Shown here: in pieces, positions 15,918 to 24,040 of the stretch
How the letters are laid out: every line of letters begins with the position of its first letter
Position numbering within the stretch: the first letter of the stretch is position 1
Origin: Rhizobium sp. R711
GTDB lineage: Bacteria; Pseudomonadota; Alphaproteobacteria; Rhizobiales; Rhizobiaceae
Assembly (NCBI RefSeq): GCF_002211365.1
Contig: NZ_LOKZ01000023.1
Span: 248,001 to 312,000 of the forward strand
Reading direction: 5' to 3'
DNA length: 64,000 nucleotides
Program-made: the position numbers and the translations under genes
The notes under the pieces: model-generated
Databases searched by the model: none
What the model was told of the DNA's origin: nothing
The model's input: only the letters and a program-made list of their open reading frames with translations

Positions 15918-16678
15918 GCGGGAAGCTCTTCGTGATCGGGACGGGACCGGGCAAACCGGAACAGATGACACCGGAGGCTGCTGCCGCTGTCTCCTTGGCA
16001 ACAGAGTTTTATGGGTACGGACCCTATCTCGATCGGCTGAACCTCAGATCTGATCAGCGGCGACAGGCTTCCGACAACCGAGAGGAACTGGATCGAGCAT
16101 CGGCTGCTCTGCGTGCGGCAGCAACCGGTGCGACCGTATGCGTCGTTTCGGGTGGTGATCCCGGCGTCTTTGCAATGGCAGCAGCCGTTTGCGAGGCCAT
16201 TGACAGCGGTCCAGAAGAATGGCGCGAAGTTGATTTGGCGGTGCTGCCGGGGATTACGGCCATGCTTGCAGTCGCCGCCCGCATTGGCGCGCCACTTGGC
16301 CACGACTTCTGCGCCATTTCTCTTTCTGACAACCTAAAGCCTTGGAATATCATAGAAAATAGACTGTCCATGGCTGCACGCGCGGGCTTCGTCATCGCGC
16401 TCTACAACCCGATCAGCAAGGCGCGCCCATGGCAATTGGGTAAAGCCTTCGAATTGCTGCGCTCGGACCTGCCTGCGACAACGCCCATAATTTTCGGCAG
16501 GGCGGCAGGACGCCCGGACGAATGCATCACGATCCAACCGCTCGGAAAAGCCGACGCGGCGAATGCGGATATGGCAACCTGCGTCATCATCGGCTCGCCC
16601 GAGACAAGAGTGATCGCGCGAGACGGCAAGCCGGATCTCGTCTACACGCCCCGGTTCATCGCAGGGGGAAACAGGTGA
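15914..16678 (+). CDS. cobJ: Precorrin-3B C17-methyltransferase, CobJ
   Basis: From the ATG at 15914 the product has 254 residues, beginning MSGKLFVIGTGPGKPEQMTP. The blocks VVSGGDPGVFAMAAAVCEAI, VLPGITAMLAVAARIGAPLG and ALYNPISKARPWQLGKAFEL are characteristic of CobJ/CbiH. It methylates C-17 and drives ring contraction of precorrin-3B. The 3' end overlaps the end of the oppositely oriented cobK by 37 bases. Confidence 0.94.
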   Translation: MSGKLFVIGTGPGKPEQMTPEAAAAVSLATEFYGYGPYLDRLNLRSDQRRQASDNREELDRASAALRAAATGATVCVVSGGDPGVFAMAAAVCEAIDSGPEEWREVDLAVLPGITAMLAVAARIGAPLGHDFCAISLSDNLKPWNIIENRLSMAARAGFVIALYNPISKARPWQLGKAFELLRSDLPATTPIIFGRAAGRPDECITIQPLGKADAANADMATCVIIGSPETRVIARDGKPDLVYTPRFIAGGNR

Positions 16679-17412
16679 GCGATCGCCGCCAGCATCGCTT
16701 CGATCGTTGTGACCGTCTGCATGGCAGCGGCGGGCGCCCGAGCGACCATGATCACCTCGATACCCAGCCGGCGTGCCGCTTGGATCTTCGCATAAGTCGC
16801 CGAGCCACCGCTGTTCTTGGTCACCAGGGCCTCGATACGATGGGCGCGAAGCAGCAAGGCTTCGCTTTCGACATCGTAAGGGCCGCGATCGAGGACCATG
16901 TGAACCTCGGGGAGATCAAGCGGCGGCTCGACAGGATCGATGCTGCGCACGAGATAGAAGTGATGAGGAGCGACTTCAGCGCGATGCGCTTCCTGACGAC
17001 CAATCGCCAGGAATACCCGGCGAGGGGAGGGGCCGAGCTTCTCGATCGCTTCCGTGACGGTCGTAACATGCGTCCACCGATCGCCTGGTTCGGCGAGCCA
17101 TTCCGGCCGGCGCAGCGCGAATGTGGGAATGCCGACCGCCGCCGAGGCGTCGCAAGCATTTCTGGAAATGCGAGATGCAAAAGGATGCGTTGCGTCGATC
17201 ATAAGGTCGAAGCGACCATCACGCAGAAACGCAGCCAGTCCCTCGGCACCGCCAAAACCGCCGATGCGAACAGGAACCGGCTGATCGGACGGTATTTGCG
17301 TTCGCCCGGCGAGCGAGTGCAAGACGTCGTACCGCTCGTTGTCAGCAAGCGCTTTAGCAAGGGCGCGCGCTTCGCCAGTGCCACCCAGCATGAGAATGCG
17401 GATTTTGCCCAT
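16642..17412 (-). CDS. cobK: Precorrin-6A reductase, CobK
   Basis: The 256-residue protein starts MGKIRILMLGGTGEARALAK, the nucleotide-binding loop of CobK/CbiJ. It contains DLMIDATHPFASRISRNACD, the signature DATHP segment, then HFYLVRSIDPVEPP and ALVTKNSGGSATYAKIQAAR. CobK reduces precorrin-6A to precorrin-6B with NADPH. It is the only cob gene here on the minus strand. Its start codon shares bases with the start codon of divergent cobL (CATG), and its 3' end overlaps cobJ. Confidence 0.94.
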   Translation of the reverse strand: MGKIRILMLGGTGEARALAKALADNERYDVLHSLAGRTQIPSDQPVPVRIGGFGGAEGLAAFLRDGRFDLMIDATHPFASRISRNACDASAAVGIPTFALRRPEWLAEPGDRWTHVTTVTEAIEKLGPSPRRVFLAIGRQEAHRAEVAPHHFYLVRSIDPVEPPLDLPEVHMVLDRGPYDVESEALLLRAHRIEALVTKNSGGSATYAKIQAARRLGIEVIMVARAPAAAMQTVTTIEAMLAAIAHLFPPAMNRGV

Positions 17413-18643
17413 GTCTGATACGCCCTATGCACCCAGCCAACGCTGGCTGACTATTATCGGCATCGGGGAAGACGGTCCAGACGGGTTGGGTGACGAGGCG
17501 AAACGGCTGATTGCAGCCGCGACTGTCGTCTTCGGCGGTCGGCGACATCATGAGCTGGCCGCAATGATGACCACGGCCAAGAGGCTCGCCTGGGAAAGCC
17601 CTTTCGAGAAGTCGGTCGAAGCGGTCGTCGCGCACCGGGGCTCTCCGGTCGTCGTCCTGGCCTCAGGCGATCCGTTTCTCTACGGCGTCGGCGCAACACT
17701 GTCCCGGCGTATTGACGCGACCGAAATGCATGTCATCCCTGCCCCATCCTCGTTCAGCCTGGCCGCCTCGCGTCTTTGCTGGCCGCTGCAAGAGGCGATC
17801 AGCATGTCGCTGCACGGCCGCCCGTTGGACCTGATCCGGCCGCACCTGCATCATGGCCGGCGCATCATCGCATTGACGTCGGACGGCGAGGCACCGGGCC
17901 AGCTCGCGGAGCTCCTCTGCATTGCCGGCTTCGGCCAATCCCGTTTGCACGTCCTTGAGGCGCTTGGCGGGGAGCGCGAACGAAAGCGTCATGCCTTGGC
18001 CGATCGCTTTGACCTTGTACAGATAGACCCGCTGAATGTCTGCGGGATCGAGGTCGTGGCAGGAAAGGGGGCGCGAACGATTGCCTTCACGCCGGGGCTT
18101 GATGACGCCCTTTTCGAACATGATGGCCAGATCACCAAGCAGGAGGTCCGTGCGGTGACGCTTGCCGCATTGGCCCCGCGCCATGGCGAACTGCTCTGGG
18201 ACATCGGTGCGGGCTCCGGCTCGATCGGCATCGAGTGGATGTTGGCCGACGCATCTCTGCGGGCAATCGCCATTGAGCAATCGAGCGAGCGGGCCGCGCG
18301 CATTGCAAGAAATGCGCTTGCCTTTGGCGTCCCCGGACTTGCAATCGTTGAGGGCCAGGCCCCAGAAACGCTTGCGAACCTGCCCGAGCCCGACGCGATC
18401 TTTGTCGGCGGTGGCGGCAGCGACGCAGGGGTGCTTGATGAAGCGCTTCAGGCCCTGAAGAGGGGAGGGCGCATCGTTGCCAACGCCGTCACGCTTGAGA
18501 TGGAGGCGATGTTGCTTTTTCTGTATCGGCAGCATGGCGGCACGTTGACACGCATTGACATCACACGCGCAGCCCCACTTGGCGGTATGAATGGCTGGCG
18601 TCCGGCCATGACCGTTACGCAGTGGTGCTACATAAAGAAGTGA
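17411..18643 (+). CDS. cobL: Precorrin-6B C5,15-methyltransferase (decarboxylating), CobL
   Basis: The 410-residue protein is the usual CbiE-CbiT fusion. The N-terminal methylase half shows LTIIGIGEDGPDGLGDEAKR, VVLASGDPFLYGVGATLSRR and VIPAPSSFSLAASRLCWPLQ. The C-terminal half has the Rossmann S-adenosylmethionine site LLWDIGAGSGSIGIEWMLA near residue 260. It methylates C-5 and C-15 and removes the C-12 acetate carboxyl group. The ATG at 17411 overlaps the cobK start codon on the other strand, so its promoter must lie inside cobK or further upstream. Confidence 0.94.
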   Translation: MSDTPYAPSQRWLTIIGIGEDGPDGLGDEAKRLIAAATVVFGGRRHHELAAMMTTAKRLAWESPFEKSVEAVVAHRGSPVVVLASGDPFLYGVGATLSRRIDATEMHVIPAPSSFSLAASRLCWPLQEAISMSLHGRPLDLIRPHLHHGRRIIALTSDGEAPGQLAELLCIAGFGQSRLHVLEALGGERERKRHALADRFDLVQIDPLNVCGIEVVAGKGARTIAFTPGLDDALFEHDGQITKQEVRAVTLAALAPRHGELLWDIGAGSGSIGIEWMLADASLRAIAIEQSSERAARIARNALAFGVPGLAIVEGQAPETLANLPEPDAIFVGGGGSDAGVLDEALQALKRGGRIVANAVTLEMEAMLLFLYRQHGGTLTRIDITRAAPLGGMNGWRPAMTVTQWCYIKK

Positions 18644-18653
18644 GACAAAGCAG

Positions 18654-19415
18654 ATGACGACAGTTCATTTCATCGGCGCGGGGCCGGGTGCGGCCGATCT
18701 GATTACGGTGCGTGGCCGCGATCTCATCGCCAGGTGCCCCGTGTGTCTGTATGCGGGCTCGATCGTGTCCCCGGAACTCTTGCAATACTGCCCTCCCGGC
18801 GCGCGCATTGTCGATACGGCACCAATGTCGCTGCACGAGATCGAGGCCGAGTATCTGCGCGCCGCCGCAGCCGGTGACGACGTTGCGCGATTGCATTCGG
18901 GCGACCTTTCCGTCTGGAGCGCCGTTGCCGAGCAAATTCGCCGACTCAAAAAGCATAACATCCACTATACGATGACGCCGGGCGTGCCTGCTTTTGCAGC
19001 AGCGGCGGCGACCCTTGGCAGGGAACTGACCATTCCGGCCGTTGCGCAAAGCCTTGTTCTCACACGCGTTTCGGGTCGTGCATCGCCGATGCCGAACGAG
19101 GAAACAATGGCGAAATTTGGCGCGACGGGCTCAACATTGGCCATTCACCTCGCCATTCATGCGCTGGAACAGGTCGTTGCGGAACTGACACCGCTCTATG
19201 GTGCCGACTGCCCCGTTGCGATCGTCGCGAAGGCGTCCTGGCCGGATGAACAGATCATTCGGGGGACGCTTGGCGACATCGAGGCAAAGCTGATCGCAGA
19301 GCCCATCGAAAGAACGGCAATCATCTTCGTCGGCCCATCGCTTTCGGCCAGCGATTTTCGTGATAGTTCGCTCTATGATGCGGCCTACCAGCGACGTTTT
19401 CGTGGCCGACAATAG
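18654..19415 (+). CDS. cobM: Precorrin-4 C11-methyltransferase, CobM
   Basis: The 253-residue protein begins MTTVHFIGAGPGAADLITVR. It shows the CobM/CbiF blocks CPVCLYAGSIVSPELLQYCP, VARLHSGDLSVWSAVAEQIR and TPGVPAFAAAAATLGRELTI, and KASWPDEQIIRGTL near the end. It methylates C-11 of precorrin-4. It starts ten bases after cobL and closes the recognisable cob block. Confidence 0.94.
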   Translation: MTTVHFIGAGPGAADLITVRGRDLIARCPVCLYAGSIVSPELLQYCPPGARIVDTAPMSLHEIEAEYLRAAAAGDDVARLHSGDLSVWSAVAEQIRRLKKHNIHYTMTPGVPAFAAAAATLGRELTIPAVAQSLVLTRVSGRASPMPNEETMAKFGATGSTLAIHLAIHALEQVVAELTPLYGADCPVAIVAKASWPDEQIIRGTLGDIEAKLIAEPIERTAIIFVGPSLSASDFRDSSLYDAAYQRRFRGRQ

Positions 19416-19429
19416 GGGCAACGATGGGC

Positions 19430-20242
19430 TCAGACCTGCACCGAAAGGTAGTCCATGCTCGCACGCAGCGCGCTTGCCGGATCTTTGAGCTCGTGCACCT
19501 CGGCTGCGAACGGTTCAAAGGAGAACGGTCCGGCATAACCCGCCTCCATAAGGGCACGCATCTGCCCGACATTGTCCAGACGATCGTCCGTTGCAACCAG
19601 CACGCGGTGGGGATCGCGCATATCCACAACGGAAACGGCGGAATCTGCGACACCCGAAATGTGGACCAGTCCGGTCAGGTCAGGGAAGAGTTGGGGTTCG
19701 CCGGCAAGATGATGATGGAAAGTGTCATGGACCAGCTTGAATGTCGATCGGCCCGCGACGGCCTCGATTGCTTCGACGGCTTCCACCTTTGAGCGTAGCG
19801 AGCAAATCTCGAAGCCCAATGGCTCGACAAGCCCTATGATCCCGGCGGCGTCGAGCATTGGCTTTAGTAAAGCCAAAGACTGGTGCAGCTTCTCCTGGCG
19901 CTCGCCATCGGCTCGGCCGGTGCCGTCGTTCTTGGGAACAAGGACGAGCGCCCTGGCGCCACACGCTTTCGCATAGCCAATCAACGCCTGCGCCTCCTCG
20001 GCACGGGCGGCGTTCCATTCATTGAAGCGCTGCAGCGCGTTGATCGAGAGAATCGTCAACCCGTGTTGCCGGGCGGCCCGCGCGACCGCCTCCGGCGCGG
20101 TTCCATCAAGGATCGCATTGCTCGTGAGATCGTTGCGTATCTCCACTGCGTCGATGCCAAGCGAGGCGGCCAACGCAAAGAAGTCTTCAATCGGCAGCGC
20201 CGGCGCCGCCATATGGTTGAGGGCAAAACGAAGCGACGGCAT
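19430..20242 (-). CDS. TIM-barrel sugar isomerase/epimerase (IolI/IolE-like)
   Basis: The 270-residue protein is an AP-endonuclease-2-type TIM barrel. It starts with MPSLRFALNHMAAPALPIED and ALAASLGIDAVEIRNDL. Metal-site strands are LVEPLGFEICSLRSK (Glu), FKLVHDTFHHHL (Asp and His), VHISGV (His) and FSFEPFA (Glu). The closest types are 2-keto-myo-inositol isomerase (IolI) or hydroxypyruvate-isomerase-like proteins. It is convergent with cobM and seems unrelated to B12 synthesis; the substrate is unknown. Confidence 0.8.
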   Translation of the reverse strand: MPSLRFALNHMAAPALPIEDFFALAASLGIDAVEIRNDLTSNAILDGTAPEAVARAARQHGLTILSINALQRFNEWNAARAEEAQALIGYAKACGARALVLVPKNDGTGRADGERQEKLHQSLALLKPMLDAAGIIGLVEPLGFEICSLRSKVEAVEAIEAVAGRSTFKLVHDTFHHHLAGEPQLFPDLTGLVHISGVADSAVSVVDMRDPHRVLVATDDRLDNVGQMRALMEAGYAGPFSFEPFAAEVHELKDPASALRASMDYLSVQV

Positions 20243-20920
20243 TTCAGGTATCCTCCTAAGCTTTGAACATCCCGAAAGGGTGCTCTTGCCTTCGTTTCTT
20301 TACCCAACCGCCTGATGCGATCCACCCCCTTTGCATAGAGGCCAACCTTCATCCTTGAGAGAAAATCATCGCTTTATGATGGAATAACCTCATTACGCTG
20401 AAACGGAACGCGCGTCACAAAGACCATTGGTGAACTTAATGGCAACCGTGGCGACAGTAACGGTGCCCAGAATGGCAACGCCGAAAGTAGCGCAACTTAC
20501 AACATTTGACTAAATTGAAATGCATCCCATGGGCGCGGTTTCACCAAGAAAGCGAAATTTTAATAACATCTGTAAGGAATTTTATTCCACCTACGATCAC
20601 TTTTACCAACTGCACACCGATATACTTCCAGTGAAGAGAAAATACATTCCGAGGACAGCAAAAACGAAGCATGTTTTTATATAGTATAAGGTTCCGTATT
20701 AACTTTCTGAAATATTTTTGTATTGCTTATTAGCAATCATGTATGTAGTTTCTTAATAAAGTAGAAACCATCCGATCAGCAGATTTTTGATTGGACGTAT
20801 GCAGTACTTCTACTTTGGAGGCATACTAAAGGGGATCATCAAATCGTTCTAGAGACGTCGCAAGGTATTGCGCTCATTACGCACGACTATTCTCCAGAAC
20901 CATAGAGGTATGAGGCTAGT
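20243..20920. promoter_or_regulatory. AT-rich intergenic region upstream of the LuxR-type gene
   Basis: About 680 bases without a gene, becoming strongly AT-rich from about 20500 in contrast to the surrounding GC-rich DNA. It contains the perfect inverted repeat ATTGCT-TATT-AGCAAT at 20722-20737, roughly 190 bases before the regulator start, and several TATA-like stretches (20675-20690). It is a plausible target for H-NS/MucR/Ros-type silencers or for autoregulation, which is inference. Confidence 0.5.
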
Positions 20921-21697
20921 ATGAATTACGTACCTTCGGAATTTGAAAGCGGACGAATACCACTGGGCACGCTTCGGCGTGAGATGGGGGCGTCGGGGAC
21001 AAAAACGGACTTCGAGCATTCTAACGGCGTGCACGACGACGATCGCTGCGTGCTGATTGTCGATGCCAGAACGCTCGAACGGGAATGCCTTGCAACGACT
21101 TTGAAAGCAAATGGTCTTGGCATGACGGCTCACGCCGTCGGCTCGATCGCAGAATGGCAGCGAAAGAGGGATACTTGCCGGCCTGTTGGCGCGGTCCTTC
21201 TCAACATCGCCGGCCGCAAGGCAGATGAAGCCGCCCTGTCAGAAGAGATCGCGACGATCACCTCGGAGCTGGCACCGGCTCCCGTCGTTATTCTTGCCGA
21301 TGGCGACGATCTCGGCCAAACGCTGAAGATGCTCCAATACGGTGCTCGTGGTTTCATTCCGACATCCGTCGGAATCGAGGTATGCGTCGAGGCGATTGCC
21401 TTGGCAGTTGCAGGCGGCACCTTTATTCTCGCGGGCAACAGCTTTTCCCCGGGGGCAGCAGCAACGGTCGAGAGCAGCCAGCAGCAACAACGACCGAAGG
21501 AGCTCACGCGCATCTTTACGCTGAGACAAGCCGAGGTCGTACAGGCGCTTCGCAAGGGAAAGGCGAACAAAATCATCGCCTATGAACTCAATCTGCGCGA
21601 AAGCACGGTCAAGGTCCATATCCGGAACATCATGAAGAAGCTGAAAGCAACGAACCGGACGGAAGTTGCTTACAAGCTGAATGAAATGCTTCAGTAA
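20921..21697 (+). CDS. LuxR-type transcription regulator with degenerate receiver domain
   Basis: The 258-residue protein has a receiver-like domain at about residues 42-165 (CVLIVDARTLEREC at its start) and a LuxR helix-turn-helix at about 195-255 (FTLRQAEVVQALRKGKANKI, then LNLRESTVKVHIRNIMKKLK). At the position of the phospho-acceptor aspartate it has Asn95 (VLLNIAG), and the acidic pair after strand one is reduced to Asp48. Phosphorylation is therefore unlikely; other signals or constitutive dimerisation may control it. It stands alone, without a sensor kinase, upstream of the polysaccharide locus. Confidence 0.85.
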   Translation: MNYVPSEFESGRIPLGTLRREMGASGTKTDFEHSNGVHDDDRCVLIVDARTLERECLATTLKANGLGMTAHAVGSIAEWQRKRDTCRPVGAVLLNIAGRKADEAALSEEIATITSELAPAPVVILADGDDLGQTLKMLQYGARGFIPTSVGIEVCVEAIALAVAGGTFILAGNSFSPGAAATVESSQQQQRPKELTRIFTLRQAEVVQALRKGKANKIIAYELNLRESTVKVHIRNIMKKLKATNRTEVAYKLNEMLQ

Positions 21698-21725
21698 AGG
21701 CAGGCTGAGAGACAGCTTGGCCGAT

Positions 21726-21763
21726 CAATTGTGAGCCGCGGCATCAGACGCGGCTCACAATTG
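21726..21763. terminator. Perfect 15-bp inverted repeat after the LuxR-type gene
   Basis: CAATTGTGAGCCGCG (21726-21740) and CGCGGCTCACAATTG (21749-21763) pair perfectly around an 8-base loop, starting 29 bases after the regulator stop. No T-run follows, so it is a possible terminator or RNA-stabilising hairpin, or a palindromic protein-binding site. Confidence 0.55.
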
Positions 21764-21999
21764 GAGTTGCAACATTTGTGCTCCTGCGCGAGGAGACGCA
21801 CGGCCAGAGGCGAATGCCCCGGTACTGCTTGAGAGCAGAAACGACTTCCAGAACCAGCCGTATCCGCCAATAGTCCCGACCTGCAATAGGAGCGGTAGGC
21901 TTCCGGCGGCGATCGCAAGTGTACGAGCGCAGTCCGACGGGCGAGGCCATTCGGTCGGGTCATCATCAGGGCCATCGGCTGTTCTCAGGGCGGCGTTTC
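21764..21999. other. Region without firm gene call
   Basis: About 236 bases between the hairpin and the hydroxylase gene. A 68-codon minus-strand frame at 21744-21950 runs into the inverted repeat and has no recognisable domain or ribosome binding site, so I do not call it. Confidence 0.4.
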
Positions 22000-23010
22000 T
22001 TAACTGCTTCGCGTGAGAGACCGGTCTTCGTCAAGTTCGCGTTCAGTTCGCGGCGCATGGTCCATGTAGAGATTGGCGCCAATCGTCGGCTGGCTGACAG
22101 AAGCGGGCTTGCGACCAAGGATCTGCCTGAACCCTTTGGCCGAAAAGGGCTGCACGAGCTGAGCCAAGAAGCCCTCGGCAATTCGTCCGCTGATGCCGAT
22201 CTCAGCTGGCGGCCGACGTGCGGGATTGAAATAGGTGCCAAATAATTGGTCCCATAACACGAGATTCTCGCCATAGTTGGTGTTCCCTTCGGCAAGGATC
22301 TTTGAATGATGCCACCGATGCAAGCGGGGTGTGCTGAAGATCAAATCGAGCGGGCCGGTCCTGACATCTATGTTGCAGTGGGTGAGAAGACCGATGAAGG
22401 CGGTCACGGCGCTGATCCAGAGAAAGACAGCCAGGGGAGCGCCGAGAAGATAGAGAGGGACCTGACTAAGCGCGATCTTGAAGAGCGAATCGACCACATG
22501 AAAGCGACCGGTGTTGACGACCCAAAGCCGCTCGACACTATGGTGCAGGGCATGAAACCGCCACAGCGAGATGATCTCGTGGGCGGCGCGATGCGCGAGA
22601 TAGAGACCAAACTCGGCGATGATCAAACCCAGTCCGACTTGGACGACAAGAGGCCAGTGATCCGGCCACGTTGTCATTGGCGATGCAACAAAAGGTTGAA
22701 CGACGGTCGCGACCGCCATTGGGGCAGACGCTCCTACGGCCGCGGCAAGTTGTACACCGCCCTTGGTCAGGAGCGTATGGGCGATATCGTTGAAAGTTTC
22801 GCCATCATGCGTCAGCCATTCGTGTTCATAGGGCATCAACCGCTCGAAGCCCGCGATCACGGCGACGATCGACAGATAGACAATGTTGAACCACAACAGT
22901 GGCGCGCCTCTGTGAAAAGCAAAGCCCGCCCCGATCAACCCCACCGCGAGGATCGTTGGCCATAGCGCCCACGATGTCGCCATGTAAAGCGCCGACTTGC
23001 CCTCGTTCAT
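22000..23010 (-). CDS. Sterol desaturase/fatty acid hydroxylase superfamily protein
   Basis: The start at 23010 (MNEGKSALYMATSWAL) gives 336 residues with about five membrane segments. The di-iron histidine clusters of the superfamily are present: HRAAH (about residue 138), HALHHSVE, and HRWHHS with an upstream H in THCNIDV. Members hydroxylate or desaturate lipids at the membrane using O2. Rhizobial relatives act on ornithine lipids, hopanoids or carotenoids; I cannot choose between them. The region beyond residue 300 is polar and probably unstructured. Confidence 0.85.
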   Translation of the reverse strand: MNEGKSALYMATSWALWPTILAVGLIGAGFAFHRGAPLLWFNIVYLSIVAVIAGFERLMPYEHEWLTHDGETFNDIAHTLLTKGGVQLAAAVGASAPMAVATVVQPFVASPMTTWPDHWPLVVQVGLGLIIAEFGLYLAHRAAHEIISLWRFHALHHSVERLWVVNTGRFHVVDSLFKIALSQVPLYLLGAPLAVFLWISAVTAFIGLLTHCNIDVRTGPLDLIFSTPRLHRWHHSKILAEGNTNYGENLVLWDQLFGTYFNPARRPPAEIGISGRIAEGFLAQLVQPFSAKGFRQILGRKPASVSQPTIGANLYMDHAPRTERELDEDRSLTRSS

Positions 23011-24040
23011 AACACACGCCCTTTGCCTGTCCCGACACCGCTGATGATACAGCGCACTTGGATCCGCAAGGCAAGCCCCGAAGGCGATGTGCCACAAGGC
23101 CGCACACCTGAAGCAGCGGCAAGGCCGTTGCAGAACGAAGAGTGGGAGGACGCCCTTGGCGGCCGACAGCGGCTTTGCAATATCGATTTCTCGTGATTGT
23201 CACGAGACAAGCCTGCCGATAGGCCCCAGACGGCGACCGGTTGCATGCAACTGCGAACAAAATGACGGCACATCAGGCTTATTTCAACGAGCTGACGCCA
23301 GGACGTCACGGGAGATTCGAGGCGCAAATCCACTTGGCGTAAGGCCCGAAACTGTTCAGACAAACCGAGCCACCTCTGCTTAACGTGGCGATACACCCAA
23401 TGGACATTTCCTATGGCGACAACTTCGAGGTCCCGATAGGAGTGCGCTGGTTCGCTCACAATCGGCAATCAGCGTTCGTCGCGTCTCAGTGTTCTTCGAA
23501 CCCAATTGACTTGCCCAACGGAGGAGGGCGTAGGGATGCTGGCCGCAGCGGCGGCCTAAAGTCGGCTAACCGCATCGGGTGTCTTGATACTCGGCGCTCT
23601 ATGGCAAGCTCTTGGCACCAGAAGCACGGCCAGACGTAATACTTTGTCTGAATAGTATCTGTGGGCATGGCAATGATCTTAAAAGGTCTCAGCTCACGAT
23701 AATTTCATATCTACCGTTTCAACTGCAAAATAGCTGATGTTTAGTTCGTCAAAATCATAGACTTTGCCTTGAGCACCCTAATATAATTTCTATCGACATG
23801 CCATCGTAATCGGTTGATTTAACTTGCCTATTTTGCACGATAACATATGATCCCAAGATTTATATTAGTGTTAGCTAATTTTTGTCTATTGCATATAGCG
23901 TTATTTGCGCCTAGCATCGTTTTACCGCGGCATCAAAGACGGTTAACAAACTGCGTCTGTGGGGGTTTCCTTAGACTGTAAGCATGTGTCCCGACGAAAG
24001 AATTTGTCGGGGACCTAACTGTGCGCAGACGAGGTTCCAC
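23011..24040. promoter_or_regulatory. Long intergenic region upstream of the alginate-type locus
   Basis: About 1 kb without a supported gene. The first part (23011-23690) is GC-rich with short meaningless frames. From about 23690 to 23960 the DNA is markedly AT-rich and contains several TATA-like stretches and TTAGCTAA, which is typical of a regulated exopolysaccharide promoter region. No operator family could be recognised. Confidence 0.5.
23988..24014 (+). promoter_or_regulatory. Leader hairpin before the algD-like gene
   Basis: GTCCCGAC pairs with GTCGGGGAC across a 10-base AT-rich loop (one bulged G), ending 26 bases before the preferred start codon at 24041. It could be a leader RNA hairpin that affects translation or stability. 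Confidence 0.45.

Noticed and set aside
21744..21950. A 68-codon minus-strand frame
   Set aside because: It ends inside a perfect hairpin and has no recognisable domain, so I treat it as chance.
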